A DNA stretch of 64,000 nt from DASVTR01 sp033855775 (GCA_033855775.1 JAWVFT010000140.1:1-64000); one strand, 5' to 3'. Positions 23,599 through 32,949 are shown, counted from the first letter of the stretch. Notes: generated from the letters alone by a model not told the origin. Numbers and translations are program-made.

Positions 23599-25212
23599 AT
23601 GAGTGTCGATTTCCGCCAGCGCACGCCCGGCGAGTACGCGCGAATCCTCTGGAAGCGCAAGTGGCTGATTATTCTGCCGACCATCGCCATCGCCACGGCC
23701 ATCGCCATCGTCGTCCTTAAACTGCCGGACGTTTACGAATCCACCACGCTCGTCGTCGTCAAGCCGCCGACCATTCCGACCAACATCGTCCAACCGCTGA
23801 CGACTGATCTGACGTTGCTCTTGAACAACATCAATCAGGTCGTCACCAGCCGTTCGACCCTTGAGCCGCTCATCGTCAAGTATCACCCGTATGCCATCGA
23901 AGAGAGTCGCGGCGAGCCGATGGAATTGCTCGTCGAGCAGATGCGCAAGGACATGAACGTCGAGATTGATAAAAGCCGCGACGATTCCACCAGCGGCTTT
24001 CGCATCTCGTATCGCGGGCGCGACCCGCGCACCACGCAGGCCGTCACCGCTGAACTAGCGAACAAGTATGTCGTCGCGCAGTTGCAGGAAGTCGTCAACA
24101 CCACGAAGAAGACGACCGAGCTGTTCGACTCGCAGATAGAAGAGGGCCGGAAGACACTTGATGACATAGACCATCGCCGTCTTGAGTACATGCAGCAGAA
24201 TCTTTCCAACCTGCCTTCGGGCGGCCCGGCCTTAATCGGACAATTGACCGGGCTGCATGAGCAGCAGAGAGCGCTCATCGCCGAAACCGGGCGGCTCCGC
24301 GACCAGCGCACGCTGCTCAGCAATCAACTCGGCGACCTTTCGGAGCAACGCGCGCAGGAGGCCCGCGAAATCGCTCGCAAAATCACAGACCCCAAGACCA
24401 CGCTCGGCTGGTCGCAACTCGTCCAGCAGAAAGCGATGCTCGAATCCGAGTTGCAACTGCTCAAGAGCCAGTACACGCCCAAGCACCCGGATGTGATGGC
24501 CAAGCAAGCCCAGTTGGACTCCATCAAAAACGAGATGGATCAAATGGTCGAGGAATGGAAGTTCAAAATCAATGAAGAAGAGCAACGCCTCGGCGGCCTG
24601 ATTGACCCGCGCGTCAAGACGCTTGAGTACAACCTGAAGCTCGTTGACACGGAACTCGCGCGGCAGGAGAAGGAGCTTCAGCAGACCTCCGGCGCGCTCA
24701 GCGAGATTCAGCAGCGCATGAACAAAGTCCCCGGCGCGCAGGTCGAGCTTGAAAAACTAGACCGCGAATACCAGACGGCCAAAGCCATCTATGATGAGCG
24801 GTTGGAGACGCAGAGCAAAGTCAAGACCAGCGCTGAAGTCGCCAACACGCAGCAGGGCGAAAAGATTCAGGTGCTCGACCCGGCGAGTTTGCCGCAGCGG
24901 CCCGTCGCTCCGAAGCGCTTGATGTTGATTGGCATGGGCCTCGGCCTCGGCCTCCTTGTCGGGCTGCTGTGCGCCTCCTTCGTCGAAGTCCCGCGACTGC
25001 TCACGATTCAGACGACCAACGATGCAGAGCATTACACGGGACTGCCCGTGCTCGTCGCCGTGCCGGAGTTGTTGACGCCGCAGGAGGCCCGCAACGGTCC
25101 GCGCCGCCGCCTGCTCTGGCTGGCCGCCGGAATCATCATCGCCGTCGCCAGCATTCCGGCCCTCGCGCTGGCCCTCAAAGCCACGCATATTTTTGACCGC
25201 TTCGTTTCTTAA
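23599..25212 (+). CDS. Wzz/PCP-2a chain-length determinant protein of the XrtA locus
   Basis: This inner-membrane co-polymerase controls the polymer length of exported polysaccharide. The 537-aa product starts with the Wzz pattern (TPGEYARILWKRKWLIILP and a membrane segment), has a long periplasmic coiled coil at roughly residues 160-400 (alternating Glu/Gln/Lys/Leu, SQYTPKHPDVMAKQAQL), then ends with PVAPKRLMLIGMGLGLG and a second and third membrane segment. The kinase domain is not fused; it is encoded two genes downstream. The RBS is GAAGGAG. Confidence 0.92.
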   Translation: MSVDFRQRTPGEYARILWKRKWLIILPTIAIATAIAIVVLKLPDVYESTTLVVVKPPTIPTNIVQPLTTDLTLLLNNINQVVTSRSTLEPLIVKYHPYAIEESRGEPMELLVEQMRKDMNVEIDKSRDDSTSGFRISYRGRDPRTTQAVTAELANKYVVAQLQEVVNTTKKTTELFDSQIEEGRKTLDDIDHRRLEYMQQNLSNLPSGGPALIGQLTGLHEQQRALIAETGRLRDQRTLLSNQLGDLSEQRAQEAREIARKITDPKTTLGWSQLVQQKAMLESELQLLKSQYTPKHPDVMAKQAQLDSIKNEMDQMVEEWKFKINEEEQRLGGLIDPRVKTLEYNLKLVDTELARQEKELQQTSGALSEIQQRMNKVPGAQVELEKLDREYQTAKAIYDERLETQSKVKTSAEVANTQQGEKIQVLDPASLPQRPVAPKRLMLIGMGLGLGLLVGLLCASFVEVPRLLTIQTTNDAEHYTGLPVLVAVPELLTPQEARNGPRRRLLWLAAGIIIAVASIPALALALKATHIFDRFVS

Positions 25213-25293
25213 CAGCAGAGCTTAAAGGCCGACGGTCTGAGGTCAGCGATAACGACTGAGCTTTTGCCCTCCGGCCTTCGCTTGGAGTTGAGC

Positions 25294-26340
25294 GTGTACA
25301 GAGAATTTTACGGTCTTAAGGAATTGCCCTTCGCGTTGACGCCCGATCCGCGCTTCATCTACTTCACGCCGTCGCACACGGAGGTGATGGCGAACCTGCA
25401 TTACGGCATCGAGAGCGGCAAAGGGTTGGTCGTGGTGACGGGCGAAGTCGGCACCGGCAAGACGACTATCCTGCGCTGGATTCTGCAACGCCTTGACCGC
25501 ACCGTTCTCGTCGCTTACGTCTTCAATCCGCGCCTCACCGTGCCGGAGTTCTACCAGCACATCGCCACCTTGCTCGACGTGCAGCAATGGGAAACCAAGT
25601 CGGAACTGTTAATCGCGCTCGGCAAGACATTGGAGTCGCGCCACTCGCGCGGCCTGCGAACCGTCCTGATTGTTGACGAGGCGCAAGGGCTATCGCCTTA
25701 CGTCCTGGAAGAGATTCGCCTGCTCTCGAACTTCGAGTCGGACTCGGCCAAGCACTTGCAGATTGTGCTGACGGGCCAGCCCGAACTGCGCGAAGTCATC
25801 AACAGCCCGGACTTACGGCAGTTAAAACAGCGCGTCGCCCTGCGCTGCGAAATCAAGCCGCTGCCGAACATCGAAGAGACGGAGCGTTACATCTCTTCGC
25901 GCCTGCTGGTGGCGGGCGCGGAGCGGACGGACATCTTCTCGCCCGGCGCGATTGACTACATCTTTCGCTGCTCCGAAGGCATCCCGCGCAACGTCAATAA
26001 TCTTTGCGACAACGCGCTGCTGACGGGCTATGCGGCGGGCGCAGACACCATCGGTCGCGCCATCATCGAAGAGGTGGCCGAGACGTTCGACATGCTGCCG
26101 CGCTCGGACACCGTTCGACAGTCGGCAGAAGAGCGCGAAGCTCCGGCGCGTATTTTTACGGCTGCCGGTCGCGCGGAGTTGTGGGCTGCGGGGACGGGCG
26201 CGGCCCAGACCGTAGCGGAAAGCGAAAGCGCTTCGCCTCTGGCGATGCGTGAGGAAGAAGAGACGAAGGAGGCGACGCCCGATGCCGACGAACTCGGCGC
26301 GGCCTTTCGCCAGTCAGGACTTGTAGGGGGCAGAAGCTAA
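25294..26340 (+). CDS. ExeA-like AAA+ ATPase of the XrtA locus
   Basis: A 348-aa ATPase of the type found in exosortase-linked and MSHA/type II secretion loci. It begins with VYREFYGLKELPFALTPDP, has Walker A VTGEVGTGKTTILRWIL, Walker B TVLIVDEAQGLSP, LLSNFESDSAKHLQIVLTGQPEL, and an arginine-rich sensor region (LKQRVALRCEIKPL). The C-terminal ~90 residues are low in conserved features and rich in Ala/Glu. The start is the GTG at 25294, preceded by GGAG six bases away. Its stop overlaps the BY-kinase start by one base. Its exact role in export is unknown. Confidence 0.92.
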   Translation: MYREFYGLKELPFALTPDPRFIYFTPSHTEVMANLHYGIESGKGLVVVTGEVGTGKTTILRWILQRLDRTVLVAYVFNPRLTVPEFYQHIATLLDVQQWETKSELLIALGKTLESRHSRGLRTVLIVDEAQGLSPYVLEEIRLLSNFESDSAKHLQIVLTGQPELREVINSPDLRQLKQRVALRCEIKPLPNIEETERYISSRLLVAGAERTDIFSPGAIDYIFRCSEGIPRNVNNLCDNALLTGYAAGADTIGRAIIEEVAETFDMLPRSDTVRQSAEEREAPARIFTAAGRAELWAAGTGAAQTVAESESASPLAMREEEETKEATPDADELGAAFRQSGLVGGRS

Positions 26341-27428
26341 TGGGCAGAGTTTACGATGCGCTGAAACGCGCCGGAGCCGTCAATGGCGGCCAGAAAAAAC
26401 AGGCAGACGAAGCACGAGAAGGAAAGCGTCGCAACGGTCATCAGGGCGGGACAAGCGCGCCCACGGCGGCGAAGAAACAGGACGAGCATCCTTGGGATAG
26501 CTCGCCGCTCTTCGCTCCGCAAGCCTCTGCGTCGCAGGCATCAGCGTCCACTGCGCACACCGAAAAAAACGTCGGGTCGGCACTCCCCGGCGAACTGTCT
26601 TCGCGTGATGCTGGGGCAACTTTGGACGCTGCCGGGTCGACGCGCGCCATGGAGTTTGTTTCGATAGACATCTCCCCGGCGCGCGTCGAGCCACATCTTG
26701 TCGCCGTCACGCAACCGCGCTCGGCCTACTGCGAGCAGTTCCGTTCGCTTCGCACGCGCGTCCTTCAAGCTAAGGAGCGGCGCGGGATGCAGGCGTTCGT
26801 TATCACGAGCGCGGGCGTGGCCGAAGGCAAGACGATGACGGCTCTCAATCTGGCGTGGCTGCTGGCGCAGACGGACGGCGTGCGCGCTCTCATCATTGAC
26901 AGCGACCTGCGCCACCCTTGCGCGACCGATTACTTGGGGCTGGAAGCCGACGGCGGACTCTCCGAAGTCCTCGCCGGAGAGATGACGTTGCGTGACGCCA
27001 TCGTCCGGCTTGAGCCTTCGGGCTTGCACCTGCTGCCCGGCGGCTCCGTGCGCGATGATGTCGCGGAAGTTCTTTCGGGGCCGCGCTTCGCGTCCCTGCT
27101 CAACGAAGCGCGCAAGATGTTCGACTTCATCATCATCGACGCGCCGCCGCTCGGCATCTTCACGGACGCCAACGTGCTGATTAATCGAGCGGACGGGGCG
27201 ATGCTGGTCGTGCGCGCCGGAAAGACGCGCTACGCAGCCGTTGACCGCCTGCTCGAACAGCTACCGCGCGAGCGCATGCTCGGCGTCATCCTCAACCGCG
27301 CCGACGAGCAGTTGGACGAAAGCTCTTACTATTACCAGCAGCGTTACTATCGTCGTGAAGATAAAGAACAGACGCCGCCGAAATCGCAGGCGAAGATGAA
27401 TGAAGAGGAGGTTGCTGTCGCCACTTGA
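26340..27428 (+). CDS. Tyrosine autokinase (BY-kinase) of the XrtA locus
   Basis: A cytoplasmic bacterial tyrosine kinase of 362 aa that would act with the separate Wzz protein. Visible are ITSAGVAEGKTMTALNLAW (Walker A, degenerate in that G-E-G-K is A-E-G-K), RALIIDSDLRHP (Walker A'), FIIIDAPPLGIFTDANVL (Walker B) and a C-terminal tyrosine cluster (SSYYYQQRYYRRED) that is the usual autophosphorylation site. A Gln/Ala/Lys-rich N-terminal ~90-residue linker precedes the domain. The start overlaps the ATPase stop (TAATG). Confidence 0.93.
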   Translation: MGRVYDALKRAGAVNGGQKKQADEAREGKRRNGHQGGTSAPTAAKKQDEHPWDSSPLFAPQASASQASASTAHTEKNVGSALPGELSSRDAGATLDAAGSTRAMEFVSIDISPARVEPHLVAVTQPRSAYCEQFRSLRTRVLQAKERRGMQAFVITSAGVAEGKTMTALNLAWLLAQTDGVRALIIDSDLRHPCATDYLGLEADGGLSEVLAGEMTLRDAIVRLEPSGLHLLPGGSVRDDVAEVLSGPRFASLLNEARKMFDFIIIDAPPLGIFTDANVLINRADGAMLVVRAGKTRYAAVDRLLEQLPRERMLGVILNRADEQLDESSYYYQQRYYRREDKEQTPPKSQAKMNEEEVAVAT

Positions 27429-28813
27429 AAGCCGCGCGCCTCAATGCACGCACCTTGCTGCTCCTGCTGGCCGAAGCTCTGTTGCTCTTCGGCGGGCTGA
27501 TTTGCGCCGTCTATCTGCGCCTTGGAACGGCGGACGCAGAGTACGAGTTGATACAGCACTACGGCTTCTTCAAGGCGGCGGTGGCGACCGTCTTTTGCTT
27601 GAGCGCGTTCTATCTCTACGACCTCTACGACTTCGTGCGGATGCACGACCGGCGCGAACTCGTGCTTCGTCTGATTCAAGCTCTGGGCCTCGCGTGGGTC
27701 GCGCTGGCCCTGGCCTTCTATGTCATTCCGCACTTGATGATCGGGCGCGGCGTGACGCTGATTGCGCTGCCTCTGGCGCTCGCGTTGATGGTCGGCTGGC
27801 GCATCTCGATTCACTGGTTTCTGGGCCATCCTGATTACGGCGAGCGCATCCTGATTGTCGGCTCCGGCTCGTCCGCCATAGAGATTGCGCGCGAGACGAT
27901 TGAGCGCCGCGACGCGGGCTTTCGCATCCTCGGCTTTGTTGACAACGACCCCGCGCTTTTGGGCAAGAGCTTGATTAACCCGCGCGTGGTCGGGCTGACA
28001 TCCGAGTTGGACGAAATCGTGCGGCGTGAAAATGTTGACCGCATCGTCGTCGCCATGGGCGAGCGGCGCGGCCAATTTCCGAGCGAGAAACTGCTCGACC
28101 TGAGTTTGTCGGGCAACGTCTCCATCGAAGAGGGCGCGTCCTTTTACGAGCGACTGACGGGGCGCGTCAATCTTGAGATGCTGCGTCCTTCATGGCTCAT
28201 CTTTTCGGGACGCGGGCGACAAAAACGGTTGAGCGGCATCGCGCGCACGCTCATGCATCGCGGTGTCGCGCTCCTTGGCGCGCTCGTCTCCTTGCCCATC
28301 GCGCTCTTGACGGCGTTGCTCATCCGGCTTGAATCGCCGGGGCCGGTTCTCTACCGGCAGGAGCGCGTCGGGAAAAACGGACGCCCGTTCACGATTATGA
28401 AATTTCGCTCGATGCGCGTAGACGCGGAGAAGGACGGCCCCGTCTGGGCGCGCTCGGAGGACGACCGCACGACGCGCGTCGGGCGCATCATACGCAAGAT
28501 TCGCGTGGACGAGTTGCCGCAGTTCTGGAACATCCTGAGGGGCGAGATGAGCTTCGTCGGCCCGCGCCCCGAACGCCCGCACTTCGTCTCGCAACTGGCG
28601 CTGGAGATTCCCTACTACGAGCAGCGCCATCTAATCGCGCCGGGGCTGACCGGATGGGCGCAGATTAAATACCCGTACGGCTCTTCGGTGGAAGACGCGC
28701 GGCAAAAGCTGCAATACGACCTGTACTACATCAAGAATCAAAGCTTGGTGCTCGACGCCGTGATTCTCTTCGAGACGGTCAAGACGATTCTCTTCGGGCG
28801 CGGCGCGCGTTAG
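27425..28813 (+). CDS. Exopolysaccharide polyprenyl glycosylphosphotransferase (EpsB-type, XrtA locus)
   Basis: Transfers the first sugar-phosphate to undecaprenyl phosphate. The 462-aa product has N-terminal membrane segments, a CoA-binding-like Rossmann region (RILIVGSGSSAIEIARETI), then a fifth membrane helix and the catalytic domain: LIRLESPGPVLYRQERVGKNG, FTIMKFRSMRVDAE, RKIRVDELPQFWNILRGEMSFVGPRPERP and GLTGWAQIKYPYGSS. The start is a TTG overlapping the kinase TGA, with AGGAGG 13 bases upstream. No other glycosyltransferase gene is in the locus. Confidence 0.93.
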   Translation: MKAARLNARTLLLLLAEALLLFGGLICAVYLRLGTADAEYELIQHYGFFKAAVATVFCLSAFYLYDLYDFVRMHDRRELVLRLIQALGLAWVALALAFYVIPHLMIGRGVTLIALPLALALMVGWRISIHWFLGHPDYGERILIVGSGSSAIEIARETIERRDAGFRILGFVDNDPALLGKSLINPRVVGLTSELDEIVRRENVDRIVVAMGERRGQFPSEKLLDLSLSGNVSIEEGASFYERLTGRVNLEMLRPSWLIFSGRGRQKRLSGIARTLMHRGVALLGALVSLPIALLTALLIRLESPGPVLYRQERVGKNGRPFTIMKFRSMRVDAEKDGPVWARSEDDRTTRVGRIIRKIRVDELPQFWNILRGEMSFVGPRPERPHFVSQLALEIPYYEQRHLIAPGLTGWAQIKYPYGSSVEDARQKLQYDLYYIKNQSLVLDAVILFETVKTILFGRGAR

Positions 28814-28842
28814 TTTGTGAATGATGAAGATGGAAAACAAAT

Positions 28843-28920
28843 GTCACGCAAAGGCGCGAAGGCGCGAAGAAAAACAAGCGAGGCTAAACCGTCACGCAAG
28901 ACCTTTGCGCCTTTGCGTGA
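28843..28920. repeat. 8-bp repeat family CGCAAAGG in inverted arrangement
   Basis: Octamers CGCAAAGG, CGCGAAGG and CGCGAAGA (28847-28870) are followed by complementary CCTTTGCGCCTTTGCGTGA (28902-28920). The pair makes a hairpin in the 158-bp gap between the sugar transferase and the exporter gene. The element resembles the CGCAAAGG-type short tandem repeats of filamentous cyanobacteria; a common origin is not shown. Confidence 0.6.
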
Positions 28921-28971
28921 GGATTCGTTATTGAAGTTGTTTGTCGGAAGCAGTTTTGGAGGTGTTTGGAA

Positions 28972-29871
28972 ATGAAGATGAAAATCATGCTGGCAGCAAT
29001 CGTGCTCGCGCTCTGTTGCGGCTTGACGGCGTTCGGGCAGCAGTCGTCGCCGTCGGGCGAGCAGTCGCCCGCGCAGAAGAAAGGGCTTCTGGGGAAAATC
29101 TTCGGGCAGGATTCCAAGTCGAAGAAGACGCCGCCGAAGACGACGGGCGAGACGAAGAAAACGTCTGCCCCGGCTGAACGCCTTGAGCCGGACGACACCA
29201 ACTCTCTGCCGTCGGACGTTCCGGCGGAGACGCAGGCCAACCGCCGCGAGATGATTTCCGAAGAGGAAGCGACCATCGCTCCTTACTACAACAACTTCTT
29301 CGCCACCTATCGCCTCGGCCCTGAAGACGTGATTTCGGTGACGGTCTTCGACCAGCCGCGCTACTCGCGCGCGGGCCTGACGATTCCGCCGAGCGGGCGC
29401 ATCTCCATGCCGCTCATCGCGGGCGGGATTCTGGTCAACGGCAAGACGGTCGAAGAAGTCGCGGAGACGATTCGCAAGCAGTACGACGAGTACATCATAG
29501 ACCCGAAGGTTGATGTCTCGCTCGACCGCGCGGTGTCGTATCGCTACAGCGTCATCGGCGATGTGGCGCAGCCCGGCATCAAGCTGATGTCGCGCCGCCT
29601 GACGGTCAGGGAAGCTCTGGCCGAAGCGGGCGGCGTGCTGAACACGGGCGATTCCAGCAAGGTCGCCATCCTGCGTCGCATGGCCGACGGCAGGCTCGAC
29701 ACCATCTCCGTCAACGTCAAGAAAATCTTGCAGGGCAAAATTCCCGACGATAAATATCTGGCCCCCGGCGACCAAATTATCGTCCCCGGCAACACCTTCA
29801 AGAAAATCAAACAGGTGATGGACTTGATGCCCATCGTCAGCTTCGCGCGCATCTTCACAGGAGGATGGTAA
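28972..29871 (+). CDS. Wza-type polysaccharide export lipoprotein/SLBB protein
   Basis: The 299-aa product has a signal peptide (MKMKIMLAAIVLALCCGLTAFG) and a low-complexity Ser/Lys/Thr linker. The export domain follows: YRLGPEDVISVTVFDQPRYSRAG, IPPSGRISMPLIAGGILVNGKTVEEVAETI, then an SLBB repeat (YRYSVIGDVAQPGIKLMSRRLTVREALAEAGGV) and VAPGDQIIVPG-like APGDQIIVPGN. It would form the outer-membrane channel of the export system. A GGAGG ribosome-binding site supports ATG at 28972. No lipobox cysteine was seen, so it may not be acylated. Confidence 0.92.
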   Translation: MKMKIMLAAIVLALCCGLTAFGQQSSPSGEQSPAQKKGLLGKIFGQDSKSKKTPPKTTGETKKTSAPAERLEPDDTNSLPSDVPAETQANRREMISEEEATIAPYYNNFFATYRLGPEDVISVTVFDQPRYSRAGLTIPPSGRISMPLIAGGILVNGKTVEEVAETIRKQYDEYIIDPKVDVSLDRAVSYRYSVIGDVAQPGIKLMSRRLTVREALAEAGGVLNTGDSSKVAILRRMADGRLDTISVNVKKILQGKIPDDKYLAPGDQIIVPGNTFKKIKQVMDLMPIVSFARIFTGGW

Positions 29872-29878
29872 GCAAGGG

Positions 29879-31072
29879 ATGAGGCTTGAGGGCGAAGCGA
29901 TGAGAGACGCGGAGACGCGGCGACACGGCGATGTGGCGACACGGCGACGTGGCGACACAGAGACGCGGCAAAGCGATAGCCAGCGGCAGCTTGCCGCGCC
30001 AGCCCGCTCTTTCTTTCTCTCCGCGTTCCCGCGTTCCCGCGTTCCCGCGTCTCTTCATCGCGTTCCCGCGTCTCTCATCTCTTTCCTGTTGCTGTGTTTC
30101 GCGTGCGCGCCCGTCGCGCAGGCGCAAGTGGGAGCTTGGCGGCAGCAGCGTTCGGGGACGATGGCATGGCTGCACGGCGTCTATTTTCTGGACGCGCAGA
30201 AGGGTTGGGCCGTGGGCGGCAAGGGAACTTTGCTGTTGACGACGGACGGCGGCGCGACGTGGCGCACGCAGAGTCGCCCGACAGACGACGCCATCAAGGA
30301 TGTTTACTTCACGGACGAGCAGAACGGCTGGCTCGTCTGCGAGCGTTCCGTCTATCAACTGGCGACGAAGGAAGACCCGCGCACTTACTTGATGAGCACG
30401 ACGAACGGCGGCGCGAGTTGGAAGCGCGTGAAGGTGAGCGGCCTCGATGTGGATGCGCGGCTGGTGCGCGCTCTCTTCGCGGCGGACGGTCGCGGTTGGG
30501 CTTTCGGCGAGGCGGGAGCGCTCTACACGACGCGCGACAAAGGCTTGACGTGGGCGCGGCAGCGCGTGCCGACCAGACATCTCCTGCTCGGCGGCGCGTT
30601 TCTCAATTCGGAGCGCGGCTGGCTGGTCGGAGCCAGCGCGACCATCCTGCAAACCGCGGACGGCGGCGAGAGTTGGCACGAGTGCGTTGTGATGGACGAA
30701 GCGCGCGTGCGCTTTACAGCCGTCACGTTCGTTGACGCGCGGCGCGGTTGGGCCGTCGGCGCGCAGGGCAGCATCTACGCCACGCGCGATGGCGGTCGCA
30801 CATGGCGCGTGCAAGCCTCAAACGTCGAGGCCGATTTGCTCGACGTGAAGTTCACGAGCGCGAGCGAGGGTTGGGCCTGCGGGACTGAAGGGACGTTGCT
30901 GCACACAGGCGATGGCGGCGCTCATTGGATGCCTGAGCAGAGCGGCACCACTCATCCGCTCGAACGCCTCTGCTTCAACGGCACAAGCGGTTGGGCCGTC
31001 GGCTTCGGCGGGACAATCATCCGTTACGACGCCAACCTGCGGGAGCGAACGCCCGAATTAAGAAGACAGTAA
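29879..31072 (+). CDS. YCF48-like secreted beta-propeller protein
   Basis: Repeats of the BNR/YCF48 type run through the protein: GWAVGGKGTLLLTTDGGATW, GWLVCERSVYQL, GWAFGEAGALYTTRDKGLTW, GWLVGASATILQTADGGESW, GWAVGAQGSIYATRDGGRTW, GWACGTEGTLLHTGDGGAHW and GWAVGFGGTIIRY, about seven blades. A signal peptide (LISFLLLCFACAPVAQA) is at about residues 66-82, after a stretch of translated 8-bp repeats. The true start therefore probably lies within the repeat, but no better codon is evident. In Acidobacteria such proteins are usually extracellular; role in the polysaccharide locus unknown. Confidence 0.88.
   Translation: MRLEGEAMRDAETRRHGDVATRRRGDTETRQSDSQRQLAAPARSFFLSAFPRSRVPASLHRVPASLISFLLLCFACAPVAQAQVGAWRQQRSGTMAWLHGVYFLDAQKGWAVGGKGTLLLTTDGGATWRTQSRPTDDAIKDVYFTDEQNGWLVCERSVYQLATKEDPRTYLMSTTNGGASWKRVKVSGLDVDARLVRALFAADGRGWAFGEAGALYTTRDKGLTWARQRVPTRHLLLGGAFLNSERGWLVGASATILQTADGGESWHECVVMDEARVRFTAVTFVDARRGWAVGAQGSIYATRDGGRTWRVQASNVEADLLDVKFTSASEGWACGTEGTLLHTGDGGAHWMPEQSGTTHPLERLCFNGTSGWAVGFGGTIIRYDANLRERTPELRRQ
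29902..30079. repeat. 8-bp repeats (GACGCGGA / GCGTTCCC) at the propeller gene 5' end
   Basis: The left arm (29902-29967) has octamers such as CGACACGG, CGATGTGG and AGACGCGG. The right arm (30022-30079) has tandem GCGTTCCC octamers and GCGTCTCTCATC, the complement of the left end. The whole element lies within the called 5' end of the YCF48-like gene, so its translation may be artefactual. Confidence 0.65.
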
Positions 31073-31124
31073 TCAAGCGCGAGGGCGCGGGCTTTTATCT
31101 TTTGTCTTAGCTGTGGAGGAGACG

Positions 31125-32939
31125 ATGCGAGTTAACGCGATGAACTCGAATTGCGAAAGGGCCGTTGCCGCCCGGTTGCCGGAAGGCGCGCTGCGGTTTG
31201 TGGCAAGCTTGGCGTTGGCGTGCTCTTTGAGCGTGGCGACGGCGAGCGCGCAGACACGCTCGCGGCGCGTCGCTGCTACTTCGGCGAGCGAGTCCGCCGC
31301 TAAGAAGGATGAAAGCGACGCAAAGAAGAAGGATGAGAGCGGCGTGAAGATGGCTCTCACGGAACCGGCTGCGACGGCTGCCGCGACTAAGGCTACACCT
31401 GTTGCGATAAAGGCCACGAGCGCTGCGACTAAGACTACGGCTGCCGGGACTAAGACCACGGATGCTGCGACTAAGGCTACGGATGCCGCGATAGAGACGG
31501 CGGCGGCGGGGGGCGCGGACGAGACGGAAGACGCGCCGCCGTTGACGAGTGAGGCGGCCGGAGTTGACCGCTTGAGCGTCCTGCGCGCGCAGATAAGAGA
31601 CGCGAAGGACGAAGCCGAACGCGCGCGTTTGCGGCGCACGCTCGTTGATTATCTGGTCGCGTTGGAGCGCAAGAGCGAAGCGATTGACGAATTGCGCATG
31701 GCCTTGAAGGAAGAGCGATTCGACCCCGTTGGTTTCTACAACATAGGCAATGCGCTGGTGCGGCTCGGCGATGCGGACACGGCGGTCGAGGCGTACCGCA
31801 AAGCGATTGCGCAGCGGCAGGGACACTACTCGCGCGCTTCGCACAATCTGGGCGTCCTGCTCTTGCGGCAGGGACGTTGGGACGAAGCGCAGGAGGCTCT
31901 CACGGACGCGCTGCGGCAGGAAGCCTTTCGCTACGCAGAGGCGAGCTACAATCTCGGTCGCCTCTATAGCCTGCGCGGCGAAGCGGCCCTCGCCATACAC
32001 GAATGGAGTCGCGCGCTGGCCTTGCAGCCAGACCATTTGGACGCAGCCCTCGCGCTGGCCCGCGCCTACGCCGAAGACGGCAACCCCGAACGCGCCGTCT
32101 CCATCATTGATTCTTTTACAGGGCGTCAGGGCGCAAACGAGCAGTTGACGGCGGCGCGGCGCGAGATTCTGTACGGCGCTGAAAGGTATGAAGCGAGCGA
32201 CGAACAAGCGGCGCCGACTGTGACGACTATGACGACGAATCGCTCTGCGGCGACTAATGCCGCGCAGTCTTCGGCCAAGTCTTCCGCGTTGGCTCCAACC
32301 AGCGCGACTCGCGGCAATGCCGGCGCGCGCATCGTCTCAAGCTCTACAGCGGAGAATCGCGCGAGCGCTCCCAAAGCGAAGGCGTCCGGGCCTGTCTCTC
32401 GTCCTTCGTCTTCCACAGCGTTGCGGACTTTGACGGTTGACCGCGAGACTTACGATTTGCTCGAACGCGCTCGCTCGGCGCGCGAATCGGGGCGCGACGA
32501 GGAATCGGTCAACTTTTACCAGAAGGCTCTGGCGCGTCGTGGCGGCGTTTTCCCGCCCGCGAATCTGGAACAGAGCTTCGTGCTCTCCGAGTTGAATCGT
32601 CATGAGGAAGCGATACAGAGTCTACAGAAGTTGGTGGCGAAAGAGGGCGCGCGTTATCCGATTGCCTATTTCCATCTGGGCAGGCAGTATGAAGCCATCG
32701 GCCAATTCGCTCCGGCGGCGACGGCCTACAGCCGCGCTGTAGCCGCCTACGGCGACAAAGAGCCGCAGTTTCTTCTGGACGTGAGCCGCGTGCGCGAGAA
32801 AGAGGGCAACATCGAAGCCGCGCTGGCGGCGATGGAAGAATATGCCCGCGCCAGCGGCCAGCGTGGCCGCACGCCCGAATGGACTGCCGAACGCATCGCC
32901 ACGCTCAGGCAAAAGAAGGCGGCGACAGCGAAGCCGTAA
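31125..32939 (+). CDS. Secreted TPR protein with an in-frame 21-bp repeat linker
   Basis: A 604-aa protein. GGAGGAG just upstream supports ATG at 31125. A signal peptide (FVASLALACSLSVATASA) is followed by a Thr/Ala/Lys-rich linker (residues 80-130) that includes six exact 21-bp units encoding seven-residue repeats such as AATKATD. Two TPR blocks follow (YNIGNALVRLGDADTAVEAYRK, YAEASYNLGRLYSLRGEAAL; later LEQSFVLSELNRHEEAIQ, PIAYFHLGRQYEAIGQFAPA), separated by a Ser/Ala-rich spacer. It ends the polysaccharide locus. Confidence 0.85.
   Translation: MRVNAMNSNCERAVAARLPEGALRFVASLALACSLSVATASAQTRSRRVAATSASESAAKKDESDAKKKDESGVKMALTEPAATAAATKATPVAIKATSAATKTTAAGTKTTDAATKATDAAIETAAAGGADETEDAPPLTSEAAGVDRLSVLRAQIRDAKDEAERARLRRTLVDYLVALERKSEAIDELRMALKEERFDPVGFYNIGNALVRLGDADTAVEAYRKAIAQRQGHYSRASHNLGVLLLRQGRWDEAQEALTDALRQEAFRYAEASYNLGRLYSLRGEAALAIHEWSRALALQPDHLDAALALARAYAEDGNPERAVSIIDSFTGRQGANEQLTAARREILYGAERYEASDEQAAPTVTTMTTNRSAATNAAQSSAKSSALAPTSATRGNAGARIVSSSTAENRASAPKAKASGPVSRPSSSTALRTLTVDRETYDLLERARSARESGRDEESVNFYQKALARRGGVFPPANLEQSFVLSELNRHEEAIQSLQKLVAKEGARYPIAYFHLGRQYEAIGQFAPAATAYSRAVAAYGDKEPQFLLDVSRVREKEGNIEAALAAMEEYARASGQRGRTPEWTAERIATLRQKKAATAKP
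31377..31502. repeat. Six in-frame 21-bp units inside the TPR protein gene
   Basis: Consecutive 21-mers starting at 31377 align without indels (for example GATGCTGCGACTAAGGCTAC plus G). The consensus encodes A-A-T-K-T/A-T-D/A. Same period as the two intergenic arrays but a different core sequence. Confidence 0.8.
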
Positions 32940-32949
32940 AACGAAAATC

